Shown here piece by piece: positions 1 through 8,676 of a DNA stretch of 32,620 nucleotides (position 1 is its first letter; every line of letters starts with the position of its first letter). Origin of the DNA: an uncultured Lachnospiraceae bacterium (GTDB taxonomy: Bacteria; Bacillota; Clostridia; Lachnospirales; Lachnospiraceae). The stretch spans positions 1 through 32,620 of the forward strand of contig CANQIW010000004.1 of NCBI GenBank assembly GCA_947624055.1, in the 5' to 3' direction. The notes under the pieces are model-generated. The model saw only the letters and a program-made list of their open reading frames with translations. It was not told the DNA's origin and made no database searches. Made by a program: the position numbers and the translations under genes.

Positions 1-663
1 CCGTACGGGCACGAGCGCATGGAGTGCGTCGCCGCGATTCTGCTCGCTGTAGTTCTGGCGATCACCGGTTGGGAGATCGGAATGTCTGGACTGAAGAAGA
101 TTGTGGCCGGGCATTATGAGAGCCTTGCAGTTCCGGGTGTGCTTGCGCTCGCTGCGGCGGTGATCTCAGTCGCGGTCAAGGAATGGATGTACTGGTACAC
201 GCGATTTTACGCGAAAAAGATCAATTCGTCCGCGCTCATGGCGGATGCCTGGCATCACCGTTCAGACTCACTCTCGTCGGTCGGCGCGTTCGTCGGCATC
301 CTTGGGGCACGTCTAGGCTTTCCAGTGATGGATCCGCTCGCGAGCGTCGTGATCTGTCTGTTCATTCTAAAGGCGGCGTACGATATTTTTCGGGATGCGA
401 TTGATAAGATGCTGGACACGGCCTGCGATCCGGCTCTTGAGCAGGAGCTGCGTGAGTTCGTGCTGCGCCAGCAGGGCGTGCAGGGCGTCGATCTGCTTCG
501 CACGAGGACTTTTGGCAGCCGGATTTATGTGGATGTCGATATCACCGCGAACGGAGATATGTCGCTGCGCGAGGCGCACGGGATCGCGGAGCGCGTGCAC
601 GAGGGGATCGAGCGGCAGTTCGATCAGGTGAAGCACATCATGGTGCATGTGAATCCGTGCTGA
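1..663 (+). CDS. Cation diffusion facilitator (CDF) family transporter, 5' truncated by window edge
   Basis: Frame is open from base 1 (PYGHERMECVAAILL, the CDF H/PYGHxRxE motif), then DAWHHRSDS metal-site motif and a C-terminal cytoplasmic domain. Confidence 0.9.
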   Translation, partial: PYGHERMECVAAILLAVVLAITGWEIGMSGLKKIVAGHYESLAVPGVLALAAAVISVAVKEWMYWYTRFYAKKINSSALMADAWHHRSDSLSSVGAFVGILGARLGFPVMDPLASVVICLFILKAAYDIFRDAIDKMLDTACDPALEQELREFVLRQQGVQGVDLLRTRTFGSRIYVDVDITANGDMSLREAHGIAERVHEGIERQFDQVKHIMVHVNPC

Positions 664-767
664 GGCTTTCCCACGAAAAGCAGCGAGCTTACACGGCGGC
701 ATGTGAGCCCGTGCGGAAGATGTCTCCGAAAGTTTATAAGTTTGTGCGGCAGATGGAAGAATAACCC

Positions 768-796
768 TTGCATTCTCCGAAAGATTCCGCTATAGT
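768..796 (+). promoter_or_regulatory. SigmaA-type promoter for the 829 ORF
   Basis: TTGCAT, 17 bp, TATAGT; followed by GGAAAGGAG ribosome site before ATG 829. Confidence 0.65.
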
Positions 797-828
797 ATTA
801 AATACCATACACGGAAAGGAGCGATACT

Positions 829-1062
829 ATGCCGCGTACGAAAGGATCAAAAAACAAATCTACGCTCACGGTGGATGAGCGGATCGTCCAGGTGACCGCC
901 GAGATCGAAGCACTTCAGGAACAGATCAAGGAGAAAAAGGCTTTGTTGAAAAGACTGAACGGTGAAAAATCAGAAGAGGACAAGAAGCGTCTCATGGCCG
1001 CAGTGCTTGCCAGCGACAAGACTGTGGATGAGATCATCGGGATGATCAGCAAGTCGAAATGA
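829..1062 (+). CDS. Small basic/coiled-coil protein of unknown function with AT-hook-like N-terminus (PRTKGSKNK)
   Basis: Promoter, strong RBS and downstream terminator-like hairpin; heptad-like central helix. Confidence 0.7.
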   Translation: MPRTKGSKNKSTLTVDERIVQVTAEIEALQEQIKEKKALLKRLNGEKSEEDKKRLMAAVLASDKTVDEIIGMISKSK

Positions 1063-1094
1063 CGATATTAAGGAATGAAGCTTTTGCGTTACCG

Positions 1095-1123
1095 TAAGCC
1101 CTCTGCGAGCCGCAGGGGGCTTA
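1095..1123 (+). terminator. Terminator-like hairpin after the 829 ORF
   Basis: TAAGCCCTCTGCG-AGC-CGCAGGGGGCTTA, 13-bp stem with one wobble; only a weak T tract. Confidence 0.6.
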
Positions 1124-1163
1124 TTTCCTGCGGTATATATGGCGGAAAAGCAGTCAAAAAAAA

Positions 1164-1187
1164 AATGAAGTATATTACTTCATTACA
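1164..1187 (+). repeat. Left copy of a 24-bp inverted repeat that is itself palindromic
   Basis: AATGAAGTATATTACTTCATTACA; reverse complement is identical to the core of 1539-1562. Confidence 0.8.
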
Positions 1188-1388
1188 CGTGAAATGACAC
1201 ATCCGAAACCTCAAATGCGATAAGATTTTAGCATCTTGCTTATCGAATGTCAACTGTTCGCGGAACTTTTAAAAATATTTCCAGAAATAAAGACCGATAA
1301 TTTTTGGAATAACCATAAATTTTATGACATATCATTGAAAAGTCTTACTTCTCTTCAATAGCTTTTCTTCTTTTTTCATTTATTCGCT

Positions 1389-1403
1389 GTCAGAATTGTA
1401 GTC
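1389..1403 (+). repeat. 15-bp direct repeat, copy 1
   Basis: GTCAGAATTGTAGTC, repeated exactly at 1479. Confidence 0.75.
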
Positions 1404-1478
1404 AAAGTATAAGTCTGCCAACTGTCTTATTTTATCATCTTTCAGCAAATCATTCGAACCGATTTAACATTATCTGCA

Positions 1479-1493
1479 GTCAGAATTGTAGTC
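1479..1493 (+). repeat. 15-bp direct repeat, copy 2
   Basis: GTCAGAATTGTAGTC, 90 bp downstream of copy 1. Confidence 0.75.
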
Positions 1494-1538
1494 GAAAAAA
1501 CAGTCGAGTGACTGAAAATACAGGACTTTCGGCTGTTT

Positions 1539-1565
1539 TGTAATGAAGTAATATACTTCATTACA
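1539..1565 (-). repeat. Right copy of the inverted repeat, a 12+3+12 palindrome
   Basis: TGTAATGAAGTA-ATA-TACTTCATTACA. Confidence 0.8.
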
Positions 1566-1646
1566 CCCATAAGAGGCAGGCAGAAATATAGATTGGCAGG
1601 TCTACGTGCCACAAACAAACGGATTTTGCGCGGAAGGAATGCGGAT

Positions 1647-3734
1647 ATGGGGGCTGTTCTGTTTCAGCACAACAAAACTGCATACGAATCAGCGCTTACC
1701 ATGCTTGCTAAAAAGGGGCGCGCGGCCGTGATCCATCCGACCGGCACAGGGAAGTCATTCATCGGGCTTAAGCTGTGTGCGGATTTTCCGGACAGGACTG
1801 TCTGCTGGTTGTCGCCGTCTGAGTACATTTTCCGGACGCAGTTGGAGAATTGGCGGGTGGCATGTGGCGGCACTCTGGCAAATATCCGCTTCTGTACCTA
1901 CGCGCGACTTATGATGATGGAAGCAGGGGAGCTCACGGAGATCTGTCCAGATTACATAGTATTGGATGAGTTCCACAGGTGCGGCGCGAAGATGTGGGGA
2001 CAGGGAGTACAGCGGCTGCTAGCGCAGTACCCGAAAACTCCTGTGCTCGGGCTCTCCGCGACGAACATCCGTTATCTGGACGGGCAGCGGGATATGGCCG
2101 ACGAGCTCTTCGGTGGGAACATCGCCTCGGAGATGACGCTCGGCGACGCGATCGTGCGCGGTATCCTGAATCCGCCGAAATATGTGCTCTCGATGTATTC
2201 CTGTCAGAAGGAGCTGGAACGCTGCCGTGAGCGGGCGAAGAATGCGAAGAGCAGGGCAGTGCGCGCGGAGGCGGAGAAATATCTGGAAACCTTGAAACGC
2301 GCGCTGGAGAAAGCAGACGGGTTGGATGAGGTTTTCCGGAAGCACATGGAAAACAGATCCGGAAAATATCTTGTATTCTGTTCCGATTATGAACATATGC
2401 AGGAGATGATCGCGAAAGTGCCGGAGTGGTTTGCGAAGGTGGACCCTGAGCCGCACATATACTCTGTCTATTCGGAGGATGCGCGGGCGGAGACGGAATT
2501 CGCAAGGTTCAAGGCGGATGAGAGCGCTCACCTGAAGCTTCTGTTTTGCATTGATATGCTGAACGAGGGAGTTCATATGAATGACGTCAGCGGCGTGATC
2601 CTGCTGCGGCCGACAGTTTCGCCGATCATCTACAAGCAGCAGATCGGACGGGCGCTGTCCGCTGGGAAGAGCCGGGGTGAGAACGCCGTGATTTTCGATG
2701 TGGTCATGAACATAGAGAACCTCTGCAGCATCGGTACGGTCGAGGAAGAGATGCAGGCGGCGGTGCGGTATTACCGGGAACGCGGGAAAAGCAGCTTTAT
2801 TGTCAACGAGCACTTCCATATCACGGACGAGGTGCAGGACTGTATGCGGCTGTTCCGCAAGTTGAACGAAACGCTGGGCGCCTCGTGGGAACTGATGTAT
2901 CAGGCGGCGGAACAGTATTTTGAAAAGCATGGAAATCTGGAAGCGACGAAGCGTTATGTGACAGAGGACGGCCTGTCATTGGGACAGTGGCTGGACACGC
3001 AGCGGAAGGTGCGGGCCGGAAAGGTGCAAGGCATTCTCACAGGATCACAGATTACGAGACTGGATCGGCTCGGTATGCGCTGGCAGTCGAAGGCAGACCA
3101 GAATTGGGAGCGCTATTTCGCGGCGGCGCAGGAATACTACCGGGAGCACGGGAACCTGCTGGTGAACGTGCGGGATGGGAAATACGGCGGCGTAAATCTG
3201 GGTAAATGGCTCGCGCAGCTGCGCACTTATAAGAAGAGCGGCATCCGCAACGCATACATGACTCAGGAGCGCATAGCGGCGCTGGACACAATAGGTATGG
3301 TCTGGGATGTGCCAGATTATTTCTGGGAGCAGAATTATCATGCGGCGCTGCGATACCACCGCGAACATGGAAATCTGGACGTCCCTTATTATTACGTGGA
3401 TTCGAATGGAGTCAAGCTTGGGGTCTGGATTGCGAATACAAGATTCGCCCGGCGAACCGAAGGAACCGGCAGGGCGGAGCTGACGGAAGAACAGGTAGCC
3501 CGGCTCGATGAGCTGGGGATGATCTGGGAGAACAGGAACAATGCCATCTGGGAGAAAGCTTATATGGCCGCCTGCAGGTACCGCAAAAAGTATGGGAACC
3601 TGAACATCCCGGTCGCCTACGTGACCGAGGACGGCTGTCATCTGGGGCGGTGGATCCGAAAGCAGAAAGAGACATATCATACCGGGATGAACGCGGAGCG
3701 CAGGAAAAAGCTGGAAGCGCTCGGGGTAGAGTAA
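1647..3734 (+). CDS. DExH-box superfamily 2 helicase with four tandem helicase-associated (HA) domains
   Basis: HPTGTGKS (Walker A), LDEFHRCG (motif II), QQIGRALSAG (motif VI); four W-x..HGNL..LG.W..LG(M).W repeats. ATG 1647 with GGAAGGAA upstream preferred over TTG 1593. Confidence 0.85.
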   Translation: MGAVLFQHNKTAYESALTMLAKKGRAAVIHPTGTGKSFIGLKLCADFPDRTVCWLSPSEYIFRTQLENWRVACGGTLANIRFCTYARLMMMEAGELTEICPDYIVLDEFHRCGAKMWGQGVQRLLAQYPKTPVLGLSATNIRYLDGQRDMADELFGGNIASEMTLGDAIVRGILNPPKYVLSMYSCQKELERCRERAKNAKSRAVRAEAEKYLETLKRALEKADGLDEVFRKHMENRSGKYLVFCSDYEHMQEMIAKVPEWFAKVDPEPHIYSVYSEDARAETEFARFKADESAHLKLLFCIDMLNEGVHMNDVSGVILLRPTVSPIIYKQQIGRALSAGKSRGENAVIFDVVMNIENLCSIGTVEEEMQAAVRYYRERGKSSFIVNEHFHITDEVQDCMRLFRKLNETLGASWELMYQAAEQYFEKHGNLEATKRYVTEDGLSLGQWLDTQRKVRAGKVQGILTGSQITRLDRLGMRWQSKADQNWERYFAAAQEYYREHGNLLVNVRDGKYGGVNLGKWLAQLRTYKKSGIRNAYMTQERIAALDTIGMVWDVPDYFWEQNYHAALRYHREHGNLDVPYYYVDSNGVKLGVWIANTRFARRTEGTGRAELTEEQVARLDELGMIWENRNNAIWEKAYMAACRYRKKYGNLNIPVAYVTEDGCHLGRWIRKQKETYHTGMNAERRKKLEALGVE

Positions 3735-3849
3735 AAGAAGATCCCTAATCTTTTATTGTATACATGGGGGATATCAAGGCAGGATCATCATAACAATATT
3801 TTGCGGATACCGATAAACGAAAGTCTAAGATTGAAGGTGCCTATGAAAA

Positions 3850-5187
3850 ATGAAGCATGAAAATCGAAAAAGAACCATCCGTTTCAGTCCACCGGACATA
3901 AGTGAAGCGGAGATTGCGGAAGTTGCGGAGGCACTGCGCAGCGGCTGGATTACGACAGGCCCGAGAACAAAACTTCTCGAAAGACGTTTGGCGGCATACA
4001 TAGAAACCGGAAAAACGGATATAGAGGCGAATGATGAATACTCCAACAGAGTTGTCTGCCTGAATTCGGCAACGGCTGCGGAAGAATTAAATCTGCGTAT
4101 TCTCGGTATCAGGCCGGGCGACGAGGTGATTGTACCGGCTTATACTTATACGGCGACAGCGAGTGCGGCGATCCATGCAGGAGCGACGGTAAAATTTGTT
4201 GACATTCAAAAGGATGGCGACCCAATCACACATATGCCGGAGATGGATTACGAACAGGTGGAGAATGCCATCACGGAAAGAACGAAAGCTGTAATCCCTG
4301 TTGACCTTGGCGGTATAGTCTGCGATTATGACAGGATTTTTGAAATTGCAGAACGAAAAAAGCATCTATTCACACCGCTTGAGGATCACAGTGATTCTCT
4401 GGCAGATCTGTCGTCTCGCATACAAAAAGCCATGGGAAGGATTGCTGTTGTCGCGGACTGTGCCCACAGCCTTGGCGCTTCTCGGATTGTAAATATCCTA
4501 GAGGCAGAAAAAACAGAGAAAGCCAGAAGATACTGCGGTGCAATAGCTGATTTTTCGAGTTTTTCATTTCATGCGGTCAAAAATTTTACGACGGCAGAGG
4601 GCGGTGCGGCTACCTGGTTACCAATCGCTGGAGTTGATGATGCCGAGATTTATCATATGTACCAGCTGCTTTCTCTGCATGGGCAGAGTAAGGATGCCCT
4701 AGCCAAGATGAAGATCGGAGCGTGGGAATATGACATTATCGGTCCGTGGTACAAATGCAACATGACGGATGTTATGGCGGCAATCGGATTACGACAATTG
4801 GACAGGTATAAGGGATTGCTTGCGCGGAGATGGGAGATCCTGAAAAGATACGATGCCGTTTGTGATGAACTGGGAGTCAGTCGTCTGATTTATCGCACGG
4901 ATTGCATGGACAGTTCGGGACATCTTTGCCTGATCCGGATACCCGGTATAGGGGAAGACGACAGAAACAGGATCATAGAGAGGATGGCGGAGCAGGGTGT
5001 AGCGACGAATGTCCATTATAAACCGCTTCCGATGATGACAGCCTATGGGAAGGACTGTAGAGAGTACCCGAATGCATTCGATTATTATAGCAATCTGATT
5101 ACACTGCCACTTCACACAGGATTGGATGATGAAGATGTGGAGTATGTATGCGGGAAGCTGAAGAGTTTATTGGAAATATCCAGATAA
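3850..5187 (+). CDS. DegT/DnrJ/EryC1/StrS family PLP-dependent sugar aminotransferase
   Basis: PGDEVIVPAYTYTATASA, DCAHSLGA, SFHAVKNFTTAEGGA (PLP lysine region). Confidence 0.9.
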   Translation: MKHENRKRTIRFSPPDISEAEIAEVAEALRSGWITTGPRTKLLERRLAAYIETGKTDIEANDEYSNRVVCLNSATAAEELNLRILGIRPGDEVIVPAYTYTATASAAIHAGATVKFVDIQKDGDPITHMPEMDYEQVENAITERTKAVIPVDLGGIVCDYDRIFEIAERKKHLFTPLEDHSDSLADLSSRIQKAMGRIAVVADCAHSLGASRIVNILEAEKTEKARRYCGAIADFSSFSFHAVKNFTTAEGGAATWLPIAGVDDAEIYHMYQLLSLHGQSKDALAKMKIGAWEYDIIGPWYKCNMTDVMAAIGLRQLDRYKGLLARRWEILKRYDAVCDELGVSRLIYRTDCMDSSGHLCLIRIPGIGEDDRNRIIERMAEQGVATNVHYKPLPMMTAYGKDCREYPNAFDYYSNLITLPLHTGLDDEDVEYVCGKLKSLLEISR

Positions 5188-5195
5188 GGGAAAAC

Positions 5196-5867
5196 ATGAA
5201 GAAGAACAGAATTCTGATAATAGCTGCTCATCCAGATGACGAATTGTTAGGATGCGGTGCGACGATTGCAATGTATACGTCAAGCAAGGATAATATAGTG
5301 CATTCTATCATTCTCTGTGAGGGAGAAAGTATGCGTTCGCAGGATGGTAACGCGAAGCAGTCTGCAATGAAAAAAGCGGCCAAGGTTCTCGGAATAGAGT
5401 CTGTAGAATGCATTGGTCTTCCTGACCAGCATCTTGATTCTGTGCCGATTGTGGAAATTATAACACCAATTGAAAAAGTGGTTGCTGATTTTCAACCAAA
5501 TATCATTTATGTCCACAGCGGAGCTGATATAAATAAAGATCACAAGATTGTTTTTGACGCTGCTCTTGTGGCGCTTCGCCCCAAAAATGTGTTCATAGAG
5601 GAAATATATAGTTTTTACATAGCCAGTGCGACTGAATGGGGGTATCCAAGAACATTCAATCCGGACACATGGGTTGGATTTGATAAAGAAGTCATGCAAA
5701 AAAAACTGGACGCTTTTGCGTGTTATGAGACAGAACTGTGTGATTATCCTCATCCGCGCTCACTGATGGCAATAGAGAATCTGGCAAAGACGATGGGAAA
5801 TCAATGCTGTATGGATTATGCAGAAGTGTTTGAAACAATAAGAAGAGTAGACAGGTGGGCCAGATAA
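5196..5867 (+). CDS. PIG-L/LmbE family N-acetylglucosaminyl deacetylase-like protein
   Basis: IIAAHPDDELLGCG and HSGADINKDH zinc motifs; start at ATG 5196. Confidence 0.9.
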   Translation: MKKNRILIIAAHPDDELLGCGATIAMYTSSKDNIVHSIILCEGESMRSQDGNAKQSAMKKAAKVLGIESVECIGLPDQHLDSVPIVEIITPIEKVVADFQPNIIYVHSGADINKDHKIVFDAALVALRPKNVFIEEIYSFYIASATEWGYPRTFNPDTWVGFDKEVMQKKLDAFACYETELCDYPHPRSLMAIENLAKTMGNQCCMDYAEVFETIRRVDRWAR

Positions 5868-5889
5868 AATGCTTCGGGAGGTAATATAA

Positions 5890-6816
5890 GTGAGATATGG
5901 CGCTATGTTTGCAGATTACAATTATTTTGAGGTTAATGTGAAAGAGTATGACAGCTCTCATGACTTTACTGTTACAAGAGCAGCTTCTCTTAATTATCCA
6001 AAGAACAATGCCGTAATGTTTATTATAAAACAGTATATGGATAAAGCAGATGTCTTTTCATCAGTAGAGAATTGTCTGATTTTCTGGCCGGAGAATGTTA
6101 ATTTGCCGAAAGGATTGGAGAAGAAACATGCAATAGTATTTTGTGAAGATCCACATCTGGAATACTGCCGTTTTTTCCAAAAGCATAATATTACAAATTT
6201 TATACCATGTTCACAAGTAAAGGAGATTAATCGATATCTTGTCGCTGGAAATGTTGAGATTGGGAAAGGAACGAAAATCTTTCCATATGTGTATATGAAC
6301 GGTAATATTCACATAGGCGAGAACTGCTATATTGCGGCAGGAGCTAGGATCATAGGTAATGTATACATAGGAAATCATGTACTGATCAAAGAAAACGCTG
6401 TGATTGGCGCAGATGGATTATCAACAGATCGGGATACTGATGGCAGTGCCGTTACAATGCCACAGTTTGGAGGAGTTGTTATAGAAGATGATGTCCAGAT
6501 TGGGGCTAACTCGGTCATTGCGAGGGGCGCCATTGATAACACGGTCATCAGCAGGGGATGTAAGATCGATAATTCTGTCTATGTTTCCCATAATGCGTTT
6601 CTCGGAGAGAATGTGTTCATGTGCGGGGAAAGCCATACGTTCGGGAGTGTGACCGTTGGAAGAAATACGCAGATATCTGGGAATGCCGCGGTCAGAGATG
6701 GTTTGACGGTAGGCGAAGGGTGTCTTGTAGGGGCCGGGGCTATGGTGACACGCAATGTAAAGGACAACACGGTGGTTTCGGGCAACCCTGCCCGGGAGAT
6801 GCTGTTCCCGAGATAG
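5890..6816 (+). CDS. LpxD-like left-handed beta-helix acyltransferase
   Basis: C-terminal hexapeptide repeats (IGENCYIAAGARIIGNVYIGNHVLIKENAVIGADG...) ending SGNPAREM; GTG start. Confidence 0.8.
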   Translation: MRYGAMFADYNYFEVNVKEYDSSHDFTVTRAASLNYPKNNAVMFIIKQYMDKADVFSSVENCLIFWPENVNLPKGLEKKHAIVFCEDPHLEYCRFFQKHNITNFIPCSQVKEINRYLVAGNVEIGKGTKIFPYVYMNGNIHIGENCYIAAGARIIGNVYIGNHVLIKENAVIGADGLSTDRDTDGSAVTMPQFGGVVIEDDVQIGANSVIARGAIDNTVISRGCKIDNSVYVSHNAFLGENVFMCGESHTFGSVTVGRNTQISGNAAVRDGLTVGEGCLVGAGAMVTRNVKDNTVVSGNPAREMLFPR

Positions 6817-6865
6817 GGGGAAATGTGCCTGACGATTCCGCATGCATGATGACGGAGGGAAAGAG

Positions 6866-7612
6866 ATGGGATTGCTGGATGGGAAAGTATGTCTGGTCAC
6901 AGGCGCGAGCCGGGGAATCGGGGCGGCCACAGCCAGACGGTTTGCCGAGGAGGGGGCGGTGGTTTACGCAAATGTCCGCAGACCTAAAAACCTCGACGCA
7001 TATTTTGAGGAGCTGAGCGTACACTGCCCGGGTACGGCCAAAGCGCTGTATTTTGACGTGAGGGAAGGGGATGCCGCGAAACAGGCGGTCATGGAGATCA
7101 GAAGAGAACAGGGAAGGCTTGACGTGCTGGTCAATAATGCCGGGGTCATGAAAGACGCGGTCATCGGCATGGTGTCCGCGGGACTGGTAAGGGAAATGTA
7201 TGATACAAACCTGTGGGGGGGGGTAAATATGCTCCAGCTCGCCTCCAAGCTGATGATGAGGCAGGGCAGCGGCAGCATCATCAATCTCTGCAGCATCGTC
7301 GGCATGGAGGGAAATGCGGGGCAGACAGCCTATTCGGCTTCCAAAGGGGCTGTGGCGGCGATGACAAAGACCGCGGCGAAAGAGCTTGCCCCTTATGGGA
7401 TCCGGGTAAATGCCGTAGCGCCGGGCATGATCGACACCGACATGTACCGCAGTATCGGGGAAGAGCGGATGCGGGCACAAATTGCGAAGATCGGGCTGGG
7501 AAGGCTTGGGACGCCGGAAGAGGTGGCTGATGCAGTCCTGTTCCTGGCAGCAGACCTGTCGCGCTATGTCACCGGGGAAATCCTGGGAGTGAATGGCGGG
7601 GCATCAATATGA
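6866..7612 (+). CDS. Short-chain dehydrogenase/reductase, FabG-like (copy 1)
   Basis: TGASRGIG, NNAG, CSIVG, YSASK motifs; ATG 6866 with GGAGGG upstream. Confidence 0.9.
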   Translation: MGLLDGKVCLVTGASRGIGAATARRFAEEGAVVYANVRRPKNLDAYFEELSVHCPGTAKALYFDVREGDAAKQAVMEIRREQGRLDVLVNNAGVMKDAVIGMVSAGLVREMYDTNLWGGVNMLQLASKLMMRQGSGSIINLCSIVGMEGNAGQTAYSASKGAVAAMTKTAAKELAPYGIRVNAVAPGMIDTDMYRSIGEERMRAQIAKIGLGRLGTPEEVADAVLFLAADLSRYVTGEILGVNGGASI

Positions 7613-7618
7613 AGGAGC

Positions 7619-8374
7619 ATGGAAAAAATGGGACTCTTGGAGCATAAGGTCTGCCTGGTGACTGGCGCAGGACGCGGGATCGGGGCGGAGACGGTACGGA
7701 AGTTTGCAGAGGAAGGGGCAGCCGTCTATGGGACGGCACGGACGGAGGGAACCCTGGATGCAAGATTCGCGGAGCTTGCCGGACAGTACCATACGCCGGT
7801 CGTTCCCCTGTATTTTGATGTGACGGATGAGGCGGCGGCGAAGAGAGCCGTAATGCAGATCAGGAAGGAGCAGGGAAGGCTGGATGTCCTTGTCAACAAT
7901 GCAGGGATCATGCAGGACAACGTGATCGGCATGATCGGCTACGACCTGATGAGGGCTGTTTTTGACGTGAATGTTTTTGCCGTCATAAGCATGACCCAGC
8001 TTGCGGTCAAACTGATGGGCAGGCAGGGCTCGGGATCTGTCATAAACCTGTCCAGTATTGTGGGACTGGACGGGGCGGCAGGACAGGCAGTCTATTCCGC
8101 GTCAAAGGGCGCCGTGGCGGCGCTGACAAAGGCGGCATCAAAGGAGTTATCCCCGAAGGGGATACGCGTCAACGCGGTGGCTCCCGGCCTGATCGACACG
8201 GACCTGCTCCGTGTGATTGGGGAGAAAAGGATTGAGGAAAACCTGTCCCATGTCCGTATGGGCAGACTGGGGAGACCTGAGGATGTGGCAGGCGTTATTA
8301 CTTTTCTTGCTTCGGATATGTCAGGGTATGTGACGGGGAAGATCATCGGCGTTGACGGAGATTTTCAGGTGTAA
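7619..8374 (+). CDS. Short-chain dehydrogenase/reductase, FabG-like (copy 2, paralogue of preceding gene)
   Basis: TGAGRGIG, NNAG, SSIVG, YSASK; extensive identity to copy 1 along its whole length. Confidence 0.9.
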   Translation: MEKMGLLEHKVCLVTGAGRGIGAETVRKFAEEGAAVYGTARTEGTLDARFAELAGQYHTPVVPLYFDVTDEAAAKRAVMQIRKEQGRLDVLVNNAGIMQDNVIGMIGYDLMRAVFDVNVFAVISMTQLAVKLMGRQGSGSVINLSSIVGLDGAAGQAVYSASKGAVAALTKAASKELSPKGIRVNAVAPGLIDTDLLRVIGEKRIEENLSHVRMGRLGRPEDVAGVITFLASDMSGYVTGKIIGVDGDFQV

Positions 8375-8408
8375 TGTGGAAAAATATTCAGGAAAAGGAG
8401 AAAAGAAG

Positions 8409-8651
8409 ATGACAAATCAGGAAAAGTACAACAAAGCTTTTATGACCGCTCTGGAGATTACGGAAGGACAGCTTTCCGGGCTTAAATATCAGGAGATTGA
8501 GGCCTGGGATTCTGTCGGCCACATGGGACTGGTCGCAGCACTTGAGGATGCGTTTGACATCATGATGGACACGGATGATATCATTGATCTCAGTTCTTAT
8601 GAAAAGGGGATGGAGATTCTTTCCAGGGAAGAGTACGGGATTGTGTTTTAA
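8409..8651 (+). CDS. Acyl carrier protein-like
   Basis: 80 aa acidic protein with WDSVGHMGLV phosphopantetheine attachment motif. Confidence 0.85.
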   Translation: MTNQEKYNKAFMTALEITEGQLSGLKYQEIEAWDSVGHMGLVAALEDAFDIMMDTDDIIDLSSYEKGMEILSREEYGIVF

Positions 8652-8676
8652 GCGGAATCTTGCGGATTTGTGACGA

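Noticed and set aside
1164-1565. CRISPR array
   Set aside because: Only two copies of each repeat, unequal architecture, and no cas genes.
2019-2930. 303-aa minus-strand ORF inside the helicase gene
   Set aside because: Opposite strand of a gene with all helicase motifs; no motif of its own.
3735-3765. Terminator after the helicase gene
   Set aside because: Only a 5-bp AT-rich stem (AAGAT/ATCTT); too weak to call.
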